Below, piece by piece: positions 46,390-54,515 of a stretch of 64,000 nucleotides of DNA. The stretch is taken from contig JBKYIJ010000008.1 of the NCBI GenBank assembly GCA_047030855.1, forward strand, positions 868,001 through 932,000, given 5' to 3'. The notes beneath the pieces were generated by a model. It saw only the letters and a program-made list of their open reading frames with translations, was not told the DNA's origin and searched no databases. The stretch comes from QVMM01 sp047030855 (lineage in GTDB: Bacteria > Bacteroidota > Bacteroidia > Bacteroidales > Dysgonomonadaceae). Position numbers and translations under genes: made by a program. The stretch's first letter is position 1; each line of letters begins with the position of its first letter.

Positions 46390-48057
46390 ATGGATAAAAA
46401 TACAGTAACTGTTTTTTGCAAAAATAACGACAAGCATATTCAAGTGCCTTTAGGCAGTTCTCTGGCAGACATTCACACAATGCTGAGATTAGAAACTCCG
46501 CATCTCATTGTAAATGCCAAAGTAAACAATAAAACAGAATCCCTGCATTATAAGATATACAATCCGAAAACAGTTGAATTCGTCAGCATTCAGGAAGATT
46601 CGGGAATGCGGTGCTATGTAAGATCCTTGTGTTTCATTCTGGCAAAGGCAGTATCGCAAGTACATCCTAAAGCAAAGATCAATATCAAACACTCGTTGTC
46701 AAAAGGATATTTTTTCACCATAGAAAACAGTAAGGCATTGAATCTCAATGTAGCAGACATAAAAGCTGCTATGTACAAATTAATTGAGGAAGATCTTGCA
46801 TTTGAACCTGTTGAAGAAGAAACCGAGAAGGTTGTAAAACTGTTTCGCGAACAAGGTTTTGAAGACAAAGCCCTGTTGCTCGAAACATCTGATCCGTTGT
46901 ATTCAAAATATTACAGGCTCGGCGATTATATCGACTATTTCTATGGTGTTCTGACACCTTCCAGCGGTTATGTCAGGCTGTTTGATATAGAACCTTTATA
47001 CGACGGTTACCTTTTGCGTATCCCGAACAGAAAAAATCCCGAAAAACTTGAAGATTTTGTGGAGCAACCCAAAATGTACAACGTATTTAAAGAACAAACC
47101 GAGTTTTTCGGCATAATAGGATTGGATAACGTAGGCGATCTGAACAAAGCAAACAGGCTTGGCAGAATGCCCGACATTATAAAAATAGCGGAGGCGTTGC
47201 AGGAAAAAAAGATTGCCGAATTTGCCAACCAGATTGCAGCCAGATACAATGACGGCGTAAGAGTAGTGCTGATAGCAGGACCTTCTTCTTCAGGAAAAAC
47301 CACTTTCCGAAAAAGGCTTGAAGTTCAGTTGATGACTAACCTGCTGAAACCCGTCGGGTTGTCTCTGGATGACTATTTTGTTGAGAGAGAAAAAACTCCG
47401 CTTGACGAATACGGAAATTACGATTTTGAATCCCTATACGCTCTCGATCTGGAACTATTCAATAAAGACCTGACATCTTTGCTGAAAGGGGAAAAAGTAT
47501 CTATTCCTTCGTTCAACTTCACAACAGGGAAAAGGGAATATAAAGGTCACGACTTGCAAATAGACGAAAAAAGCGTCATCGTTATAGAAGGAATACACGG
47601 GTTAAACCCTGAATTAACTTCCCATATAGACCGCAGGAAGAAATTCTTAATCTATGTTTCGGCACTGACTGCCATATCGCTTGACAATCATAACTGGATA
47701 CCGACGAGCGACAACCGGCTGATCAGAAGAATGGTGCGTGACTACAAATACAGAAATTACTCGGCAATAGACACCATATCGCGTTGGGAAAGCGTAAGAA
47801 GCGGCGAAAACAAATGGATATTCCCCTATCAGGAAAACGCCGACGTAATGTTCAACTCGGCAATGATATACGAACTGGCGGCACTGAGACGGTATGCAGA
47901 ACCCATTTTATCGGAAGTCCCGAAATCGGCGCCGGAATATGCGGAAGCTCACAGATTGCTGAAATTTCTGGGTTTCTTCAATTACATCAACGACAGGGAA
48001 CTTCCTCCCACCTCTCTCCTCAGGGAGTTTCTGGGCGGCAGCAGTTTTAAATATTAA
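46390..48057 (+). CDS. Nucleoside (uridine) kinase fused to a threonyl-tRNA-synthetase-like N-terminal half
   Basis: 555 residues. The N-terminal about 270 residues resemble the TGS and second editing-like domains of threonyl-tRNA synthetase (VTVFCKNNDKHIQVPLGSSL at the start, then HPKAKINIKHSLSKGYFF). The C-terminal half is a uridine kinase/PRK-type P-loop domain: Walker A LIAGPSSSGKTTFRKRL (about residues 295-310), then LDDYFVEREKTPLDEYGNYD, and VIVIEGIHGLNPEL. Such fusions are known in Bacteroidota and other anaerobes as nucleoside kinases; the function of the tRNA-synthetase-like part is unknown. It lies 18 bases after lipA. Confidence 0.9.
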   Translation: MDKNTVTVFCKNNDKHIQVPLGSSLADIHTMLRLETPHLIVNAKVNNKTESLHYKIYNPKTVEFVSIQEDSGMRCYVRSLCFILAKAVSQVHPKAKINIKHSLSKGYFFTIENSKALNLNVADIKAAMYKLIEEDLAFEPVEEETEKVVKLFREQGFEDKALLLETSDPLYSKYYRLGDYIDYFYGVLTPSSGYVRLFDIEPLYDGYLLRIPNRKNPEKLEDFVEQPKMYNVFKEQTEFFGIIGLDNVGDLNKANRLGRMPDIIKIAEALQEKKIAEFANQIAARYNDGVRVVLIAGPSSSGKTTFRKRLEVQLMTNLLKPVGLSLDDYFVEREKTPLDEYGNYDFESLYALDLELFNKDLTSLLKGEKVSIPSFNFTTGKREYKGHDLQIDEKSVIVIEGIHGLNPELTSHIDRRKKFLIYVSALTAISLDNHNWIPTSDNRLIRRMVRDYKYRNYSAIDTISRWESVRSGENKWIFPYQENADVMFNSAMIYELAALRRYAEPILSEVPKSAPEYAEAHRLLKFLGFFNYINDRELPPTSLLREFLGGSSFKY

Positions 48058-48111
48058 TAAAGATTTGGAACTTTATAAATTTCTGATTGTTATAATAAAA
48101 AATAATACAAT

Positions 48112-48243
48112 ATGACCACAACAAAGAAAGTACTTACGGCATCACTTGCCCTCATCGTAGTCGGAAGTTTAGGCGTGGCTTTTGCCTGTTCGAGAATTAA
48201 GAAAAAATGTAAGGAAAAAGATTTATCTATACAGATAGTCTAA
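48112..48243 (+). CDS. 43-residue single-span membrane peptide
   Basis: Starts at ATG 48112 and ends with TAA 48241-48243. Polar start MTTTKK, one hydrophobic helix (about residues 7-25), then Cys and a basic tail (RIKKKCKEKD). The shape is a small inner-membrane protein; the Cys after the helix is not in a good lipobox. It follows the nucleoside kinase by 54 bases. I know no family for it. The clean signal-anchor composition argues for a real gene. Confidence 0.5.
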   Translation: MTTTKKVLTASLALIVVGSLGVAFACSRIKKKCKEKDLSIQIV

Positions 48244-48253
48244 AGGTTTAAAA

Positions 48254-48718
48254 TTATCGGATTTCTTGCATTAATTCCCCTATGGACTTGTGGAGCAACG
48301 GATGAATTTCTTCTGCCGCAATTTCCGCAAGGGGAAGAAGTACGAATTGCCGTTCATGCAAATAAGGATGAGGCAGTACCAGTCGGCTGTCTTTAGATAT
48401 CAACTCATCATAGAGCAGTATATCAATATCTATTATCCTGTCAGCATATTTATGGTTGACCGATTTTTCTTTCCGCCCCATTTCTTTTTCAATGGCTTGA
48501 GTTTTTTCCAGAACTTCTAAGGGAGAAAATTCTGTTTCGACTTTGCACGCTGCATTCAGAAACTTATTTTCGGAAATAAACCCGACAGGATCGGTAGCAT
48601 ATAAAGAAGATACTTTGACGATTCGTCCAATATTGGAGTCTATTCTGTCAACAGCCGTTTGTATATTCTTTTCCCTGTCGCCGATATTTGAACCAAGTCC
48701 CAGATAAACCGTATGCAT
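48254..48718 (-). CDS. folK: HPPK, folate pathway pyrophosphokinase FolK
   Basis: 154 residues from ATG 48718, which begins MHTVYLGLGSNIGDRE, the family signature. 2-amino-4-hydroxy-6-hydroxymethyldihydropteridine pyrophosphokinase of folate synthesis. Other conserved parts are SSLYATDPVG, FLNAACKVET, RIIDIDILLYD (Mg-binding aspartates) and LPHPYLHERQFVLLPL. An in-frame extension to 48766 is rejected: it would overlap mutL and adds no conserved sequence. It starts 19 bases after the mutL stop and is the last gene of that operon. Confidence 0.96.
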   Translation of the reverse strand: MHTVYLGLGSNIGDREKNIQTAVDRIDSNIGRIVKVSSLYATDPVGFISENKFLNAACKVETEFSPLEVLEKTQAIEKEMGRKEKSVNHKYADRIIDIDILLYDELISKDSRLVLPHPYLHERQFVLLPLAEIAAEEIHPLLHKSIGELMQEIR

Positions 48719-48737
48719 AAGATTTCGGTTAAAGGGT

Positions 48738-50543
48738 TTATCTGAACATTTTATCCATATCGTCATCCGCCAATATCTTGATTATAGGCTTATGATCGGG
48801 CGTGAGATTGTGATTTGAGGACATAAAGAGTTTGTCCACAATTTCCGTCAATTCCTCCTGCGAAAGTGACGAGCCGTACGTTATAGCGGCGCTGTACGCA
48901 AGCGAAAGAGCCAAAGACTCCTGTATTTCTTCTTTCACGTCGCTGGCGGTTTCAATGCTGTTGGTTACCATGCCGTGAATAAGATCGACAGGGTTAATAT
49001 TCTCCAGTTCGGAAGGTATCGCGTTTACAGAATAAGAGTTATTTCCTAAGTTGCTCAAATCGAACCCGACAGCTTCAAACTCTTCCAACAGATAAGGAAT
49101 CATGGATGCTTCGGATGGCGAAAATTCTATTATTTCAGGAAACAATACGCGTTGGGCAACGCCACGTTTCAGCTTTATGTTAGACAAAAAACCGTCAAAT
49201 AATATCCGTATATGGGCACGCCGCTGATCTATGATCATCAAACCGTTTTTTACCGAAGTGAGTATGTACTTATTCTTATATTGATAGTGCAATACGCCTT
49301 GCGACGCGGCTTTTTCGTTTTCATCGAAATGCAGTGTCTTTTCTTCCGTATTCGAAAACTTCGTATCGGAATCTTTCTCAAATTCTTTATACAGTGTTTC
49401 CCAATTCAACTGAGGTCGTTGATACGTTTTTCCCGAAGTTTTGAAAGGATTATAAGACGGATCTACACTGACTTTGGGCTGAACGATTGGTTTTTCTTCG
49501 AAAACAGGGATATTGACGGCATCCCTCGTATCAAAATCAATGCTGGGTATTTCGTTCGATTTACCTAAAGCTTCCTTCACGGTAGCCGTTATAATCTGCC
49601 AGATAGCCTGTTCGTTTTCAAATTTTATCTCGGTTTTGGTCGGATGAATATTTACATCAATCGTTGACGGATCTACCTCGAAATAGATAAAAAAATTAGG
49701 GCTTTCTCCCGCAGGAATCAGATGTTCGTACGCAACCGTAACGGCTTTTGCAAAATAAGGGTGACGCATATACCTTCCGTTGACAAAGAAGAATTGCATA
49801 GCCCTCGACTTGCGCGCAGATTCGGGTTTTCCTATATAACCGTGTATTCTGCCCAAGCTGGTTTCTATTTCTATCGGTATGAGTTGTTGATTGAAGTTCT
49901 TGCCGGCAACGCTTACAATACGCTGTTTTAATCCGCCGACCGGATATTTAAGCGATTCAATGTCATTATCTATAAACGTGAACTCTATATCGGGATTAAC
50001 TAAAACGATACGCTCCAATTCAGTGATTATATTCCTTTTTTCAGTTTCGTTCGATTTGAGGAATTTACGCCTTGCAGGAACGTTAAAAAATATATTCTTT
50101 ACTGAGAAATTACTTCCTGACTGGCACATCGTGGCTTCCTGCTGTTCGACTTTCGATGCTGATACGGACAGGAAAGTGCCCGTTTCGTCCTCAGGTCTTT
50201 TCGTCCGTAATTCGACTTGAGAAACTGCGGCAATAGAAGGCAAAGCTTCGCCCCGAAACCCCATAGTACGGAGTGAAAACAAATCGTCGACCGACTTTAT
50301 TTTAGAAGTTGCATGACGTTCGAAAGCCAGACGCGCGTCCGTTGCCGACATTCCTTTTCCGTTGTCGATAACCTGTATAAGCGTCCGCCCCGAATCTTTG
50401 ATTATGATCTGTATGCTGTCTGCTCCGGCATCTACTGCATTCTCAACCAATTCTTTCACTACGGATGCAGGGCGTTGAATAACCTCGCCTGCCGCAATCT
50501 GGTTGGCAATTGAATCGGGTAAAAGATGAATTATATCGCTCAT
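48738..50543 (-). CDS. mutL: DNA mismatch repair protein MutL
   Basis: 601 residues from ATG 50543. GHKL ATPase that links mismatch recognition to incision. The N-terminal motifs are IAAGEVIQRPASVVKELVEN (about residues 16-35), DNGKGM and ERHATSKI, then MGFRGEALPSI. The C-terminal dimerisation domain ends the protein. A metal-binding DQHAAxERxxxE endonuclease motif is not intact: the equivalent position reads IIDQRRAHIRILFD. Endonuclease activity is therefore uncertain. It begins 2 bases after the OstA-like stop. Confidence 0.96.
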   Translation of the reverse strand: MSDIIHLLPDSIANQIAAGEVIQRPASVVKELVENAVDAGADSIQIIIKDSGRTLIQVIDNGKGMSATDARLAFERHATSKIKSVDDLFSLRTMGFRGEALPSIAAVSQVELRTKRPEDETGTFLSVSASKVEQQEATMCQSGSNFSVKNIFFNVPARRKFLKSNETEKRNIITELERIVLVNPDIEFTFIDNDIESLKYPVGGLKQRIVSVAGKNFNQQLIPIEIETSLGRIHGYIGKPESARKSRAMQFFFVNGRYMRHPYFAKAVTVAYEHLIPAGESPNFFIYFEVDPSTIDVNIHPTKTEIKFENEQAIWQIITATVKEALGKSNEIPSIDFDTRDAVNIPVFEEKPIVQPKVSVDPSYNPFKTSGKTYQRPQLNWETLYKEFEKDSDTKFSNTEEKTLHFDENEKAASQGVLHYQYKNKYILTSVKNGLMIIDQRRAHIRILFDGFLSNIKLKRGVAQRVLFPEIIEFSPSEASMIPYLLEEFEAVGFDLSNLGNNSYSVNAIPSELENINPVDLIHGMVTNSIETASDVKEEIQESLALSLAYSAAITYGSSLSQEELTEIVDKLFMSSNHNLTPDHKPIIKILADDDMDKMFR

Positions 50544-50545
50544 TA

Positions 50546-52159
50546 TCAATCAAAATTAAATCTGTTCGATGTTTTTCTGACTGCGTCTTCTTTTTTCTTT
50601 ACTTTTCTGAATATATCATCCTTATTCAGCGGTCTGATATAGTCGAACCACTGGAAATCGGGCAATTTCAGTTGTTCGGCTTTTAAGTCGGGTATAGGCG
50701 TAATCTTACCGACAGGTGTGGGCCAGAGTTTTAATTTCTCGATTTTCCGATCTTTGAGGTTTATGGACAGATAACTGCTTTCGGTTTTATTAAGCCCGAT
50801 CATTGCCCCGTCATCCTCTTCGGGATAAAATATGGACTCGGCATTGCCCTCCACCAGAATATACCTCACCTCCCCGTCTTGGAAGTAAGCTTTCAGATCG
50901 CGTCCTTTGAGTTGATTGTAATGCACCGAATCTTTCTCCTGAATGGCAAAACAATATTTTTTCATGTGTATCCAATCAACCGTACTGTCATTCATGAAAA
51001 TTTCTATCGTATCGCCGTACAACTGCTGATTTTCGTTCCATAAGATAGGCTCTTTGTACATATAAAGAACAGTATCTTTCGTATTGAACTGCAACGAATC
51101 GCATACGCCTTGTATATCGGATCGGTAAAATCTTACGCCATAGTAGGCTTTCATTTCCCTGTAAGTGGAATCTATCGTCACCATTTTCAACGTATCGGCA
51201 TGCAGATAAAGACTGTCGCCCTGCGAATATTCGACGCACCATGCCGAATCCGTTGCCATCGCATACTGGTTCAGTTCGTCATAGTAGCCGTAATGCCCTC
51301 TGAGTATTACTTTCTGTAGCGTATCCTGCAAAAACATATTGCCGAATACTTCCCCAACGCCTTTCAGCTTGTCATAAACAATCAGATCGCCGATCAGTAT
51401 TTTATTTCCGTCTTTGCTTACGACTTTCGATCTGTCGTACAGCATAGATTCTTCCGTTACGGTATTGTACCAGCCTCGTTTGGTGTAAATAGTGCCGCTG
51501 TCGGAAACAATGGTTGAAGGTCCGAGTATAGTTGCTATTTTAGTATTGGTATTATATTTCAGAGTATCGGAATATAAGACGAAATTGATATTAACCAGTT
51601 TTACGCTGTCGCTGAATGTCGCCAACTTAATGTTGGGCTCATACTGTCCCCAGAAAGATGTCAGTTCATTCAGAGAGTCGACAAGCATACCTCCTTCAAA
51701 ATAATAGCCGATATTAAATACACGATCATAATCGAGGCTGTCGGTGAAAAGCGTAACATCCCTGTTTTCAAGACGCACGTTTTCACGCACTTTCAGTAAT
51801 TTCGTATTCCCGTCATACTGCAAATAATTGCCATACATGAAGAGCGTATCGCCTTGATCCACCTTAATACTGCCGAATGCCTCAAACGTATTGGTTTTAT
51901 TGTCCAGATATGCGCTGTCACAATACATATACGCTCCATCGTGAAACAAAACAACGCTGTCGATAAGTATCTGCGGTTCAAAATCGGGTCTTTTGTTTAA
52001 AGAACCCGCCTTTATGAGCTGTACCTTTTTTTTGGGTTGGCTTGCTTGCGGTGGTTGAAGCACTGTCTGAGCAGATATATATATAAAGAGGAAGCACAAA
52101 ATACCTGTTATGCGTATCCTGTGCCCGTTACGAAAAAATGTCCGAAACTTATGCCTCAT
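50546..52159 (-). CDS. OstA/LptA-like periplasmic protein
   Basis: 537 residues. An N-terminal hydrophobic signal (about residues 17-31, ending YISAQ) is followed by repeated beta-strand units of the OstA/LptA type: FEAFGSIKVDQGDTLFMYG, LLKVRENVRLENRDVTLFTD, and later KDGNKILIGDLIVYDKLKGV. The jellyroll stacks of this family carry lipopolysaccharide across the periplasm. There is no LptD barrel, so it would be a long LptA-like bridge. It lies in an operon with three chaperone/isomerase genes for outer-membrane assembly, which supports an envelope role. Confidence 0.82.
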   Translation of the reverse strand: MRHKFRTFFRNGHRIRITGILCFLFIYISAQTVLQPPQASQPKKKVQLIKAGSLNKRPDFEPQILIDSVVLFHDGAYMYCDSAYLDNKTNTFEAFGSIKVDQGDTLFMYGNYLQYDGNTKLLKVRENVRLENRDVTLFTDSLDYDRVFNIGYYFEGGMLVDSLNELTSFWGQYEPNIKLATFSDSVKLVNINFVLYSDTLKYNTNTKIATILGPSTIVSDSGTIYTKRGWYNTVTEESMLYDRSKVVSKDGNKILIGDLIVYDKLKGVGEVFGNMFLQDTLQKVILRGHYGYYDELNQYAMATDSAWCVEYSQGDSLYLHADTLKMVTIDSTYREMKAYYGVRFYRSDIQGVCDSLQFNTKDTVLYMYKEPILWNENQQLYGDTIEIFMNDSTVDWIHMKKYCFAIQEKDSVHYNQLKGRDLKAYFQDGEVRYILVEGNAESIFYPEEDDGAMIGLNKTESSYLSINLKDRKIEKLKLWPTPVGKITPIPDLKAEQLKLPDFQWFDYIRPLNKDDIFRKVKKKEDAVRKTSNRFNFD

Positions 52160-52179
52160 TGTTTATCAGGGCGACTCTG

Positions 52180-53550
52180 TTAGTTATCCTTTATCCATCC
52201 TGAGTATTGAAACTCACAATTTTTCCAGTTATCGTCGATTTCTACATAAGTAGTCTTAATTTTATTCTCCAGCCACTTCTTCAGTGTATCTTCCTTCTTT
52301 TTGTTTTCGACAATTTGTTTCAGTGCCTGATAGTCGTCCGACACGTTTGCCCTGTGTCCTTCGACACGTTGCCGCAATTTTATCAAGGCAACGACATTCT
52401 TCCCCTTATCGTCCTTCATAATAAACGGCTTGGACATCTGATCGACTTTTAGCGTATCTACAACTTTCGCAATTTCCTGCGGAAGCTCTTTCATCTCGAA
52501 TCGGGCTGTGCCTGAATTATTGCTGTACGGATTTTTATTCACCATCAAACCGCGGTTATTTCTCGTATCCTTATCAGCCGATACATATAAAGCCGCTTCT
52601 TCAAACGTAAATTTTTTGTCTCTTATGTCATTTGCCAAAGAATCCAATACCAAAACGGATTTGTTTATTTCTTCCTGAGGAACTTTAGGTTTCAGCAGTA
52701 TGTGTCGGACATTAATCCTGTCGCCTCTCCGTTCAATCAATTGAATTATATGAAATCCGTATTCCGATTCGACAATGTTCGACACTCTCTTAGGGTCGCT
52801 AAGGGCAAAAGCCGCATTGGCAAACTCGGGTACCAGCTGGGCTCTGCCCATGAAACCTAATTCTCCGCCTCTCTGTGCAGACTCGTCTTCGGAATATAAT
52901 CTTGCAAGGGTAGCAAAATCTTCGCCTTTGTTCACCCTATCCGTATATTCTCTCAATCTGTTTTTCACCTCATCAATTTCTTTTAAAGGAATTGTGGGAT
53001 TTCGCGTAATTATCTGAACTTCGACTGTTGTCGGGATAAAAGGCAAACTATCCTGAGATAAATTGGTATAATATTTTCGTACTTCCGAAGGAGTTAAACG
53101 AACGTTCTCGGTTATCTTGCTTTTAACCTGCTGAACTATTTGCATATCTCTCAAACGCTCCTTCATTTGTTCGCGTAATTCGTTCAACGGTTTTCCTTCA
53201 TATTCTTCAAGCTTCTCAACTGATCCGTAATACATTACGGCATTGTTCAGCCGCATTTCCACTTCTCTGGACACCGATGATGCAGGAACTTCTATACTAT
53301 CCAGTTTCGCCTGATGCAGAAACAGTTTCTCTACGGCTATCTGCTCGGGAATAAGGCAATAAGGATCTCCGTCGAATGTTTCGCGGTTGATGAGCATATC
53401 GCGGCGTACACCCTCAATCTCCGACTTCAATATGGATTCGTCTCCTACTACCCATACTACCTGATCTATAACATTGTCTTGGGCTGTCAACTCTGCTGTT
53501 AATCCGAAAAACGGTATGATAAACAATATCTTATATAGAAAATTTTTCAT
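52180..53550 (-). CDS. surA: SurA-like periplasmic peptidylprolyl isomerase
   Basis: 456 residues. A signal peptide (about residues 1-23) precedes a SurA N-terminal chaperone region (VVWVVGDESILKSEIEGV...) and parvulin/PpiC repeats: VEVQIITRNP...GGELGFMGRAQLVPEFANAAF and RINVRHILLKPKVP. In other bacteria SurA delivers outer-membrane proteins to the assembly machinery. The gene follows two related isomerase genes and precedes the OstA-like gene by 20 bases. Confidence 0.93.
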   Translation of the reverse strand: MKNFLYKILFIIPFFGLTAELTAQDNVIDQVVWVVGDESILKSEIEGVRRDMLINRETFDGDPYCLIPEQIAVEKLFLHQAKLDSIEVPASSVSREVEMRLNNAVMYYGSVEKLEEYEGKPLNELREQMKERLRDMQIVQQVKSKITENVRLTPSEVRKYYTNLSQDSLPFIPTTVEVQIITRNPTIPLKEIDEVKNRLREYTDRVNKGEDFATLARLYSEDESAQRGGELGFMGRAQLVPEFANAAFALSDPKRVSNIVESEYGFHIIQLIERRGDRINVRHILLKPKVPQEEINKSVLVLDSLANDIRDKKFTFEEAALYVSADKDTRNNRGLMVNKNPYSNNSGTARFEMKELPQEIAKVVDTLKVDQMSKPFIMKDDKGKNVVALIKLRQRVEGHRANVSDDYQALKQIVENKKKEDTLKKWLENKIKTTYVEIDDNWKNCEFQYSGWIKDN

Positions 53551-53647
53551 TATAGAATAAATATATATTTAAAAATAAGTAGTAAATATAATCATATCAA
53601 ATAACTTATGGCAACGGGCACACATTAAAAGAAGTTATATAATCAGA

Positions 53648-54511
53648 TTATTTGTTGTATATTTTTATTTGTTTGTTTTTTAATGCCGAATTATAAAGAT
53701 CATCTTCAAATTTTCGCATAAAATCCTCGCGTTTCTGATTAAGCAGAATATCAAGTATTTTATTTTTCGAGTATTCGAAGGGAGCCGTTCCTCCCACCAA
53801 GTTGTACTCTTTTATATTAAGCAGATACACATAAGTTGAATCTTCAACTTCAAGATTTTTATTGTTCTGCAAAAATTGTTTATCGTTATCCATGATATAA
53901 GGGATATTCGTCATCACATCGCCTAAATCAACCCATTTGTCATAAAAATAGTCGTAGATAACCGCATTCTGTAACGAATATTTTTCGATATTCTCAATGG
54001 CTTTTTCATTTGGTTGCTTATACCATTTTCTCAGATCATCCAATCTGGTAGATGTTTTGGGTATTTTCAAGAACAATCCTTTTATAATACTCGATTCTAA
54101 CTTAAACTGATCTTCGTTATTATTATAATATTCAAGCATTTCCCTGTCGGATATTTTCTTAGACAGCCTTTCTTTAAGCAATTGTTCCTGATACGAATAA
54201 ATAATCAGGGAGCGTCTGTAGTTTTCAACCAGTTCGTCTATATTCTGCTGATCTTGAATATTCTCTTTAGCTTTTTCGTAAACAAGCTCGTTTTTTATCC
54301 ACATTTTGACGTATGCTTCCGCAGCTAAAATACTATCGGTAGAGTTCAGCCCTTTAGGGACGATATCAATAACTTCCTGTTTGAATAAAGTTTTACCGTT
54401 AACAGAAACCAAAGCTTGTTCGTCCGGCAAGGCTTCTTTATCACCACCTTTAGACGAACAAGCTTGAAATACGGTTATTATCAGAGCTATTAATAAAAAG
54501 CTTTTTGTCAT
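53648..54511 (-). CDS. SurA-like/PpiC-associated lipoprotein
   Basis: 287 residues. The signal ends in a lipobox FQAC (about residues 15-18), so it should be a lipoprotein. The sequence after it (VSVNGKTLFKQEVIDIVP, then AEAYVKMWIKNELVYEKAKE) has the shape of a SurA N-terminal chaperone arm. The usual parvulin active-site motif is not evident, so it may be a chaperone without isomerase activity. It starts 4 bases after the PpiC gene and is followed by a 97-base gap before surA with no clear promoter or terminator. Confidence 0.8.
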   Translation of the reverse strand: MTKSFLLIALIITVFQACSSKGGDKEALPDEQALVSVNGKTLFKQEVIDIVPKGLNSTDSILAAEAYVKMWIKNELVYEKAKENIQDQQNIDELVENYRRSLIIYSYQEQLLKERLSKKISDREMLEYYNNNEDQFKLESSIIKGLFLKIPKTSTRLDDLRKWYKQPNEKAIENIEKYSLQNAVIYDYFYDKWVDLGDVMTNIPYIMDNDKQFLQNNKNLEVEDSTYVYLLNIKEYNLVGGTAPFEYSKNKILDILLNQKREDFMRKFEDDLYNSALKNKQIKIYNK

Positions 54512-54515
54512 TCAG

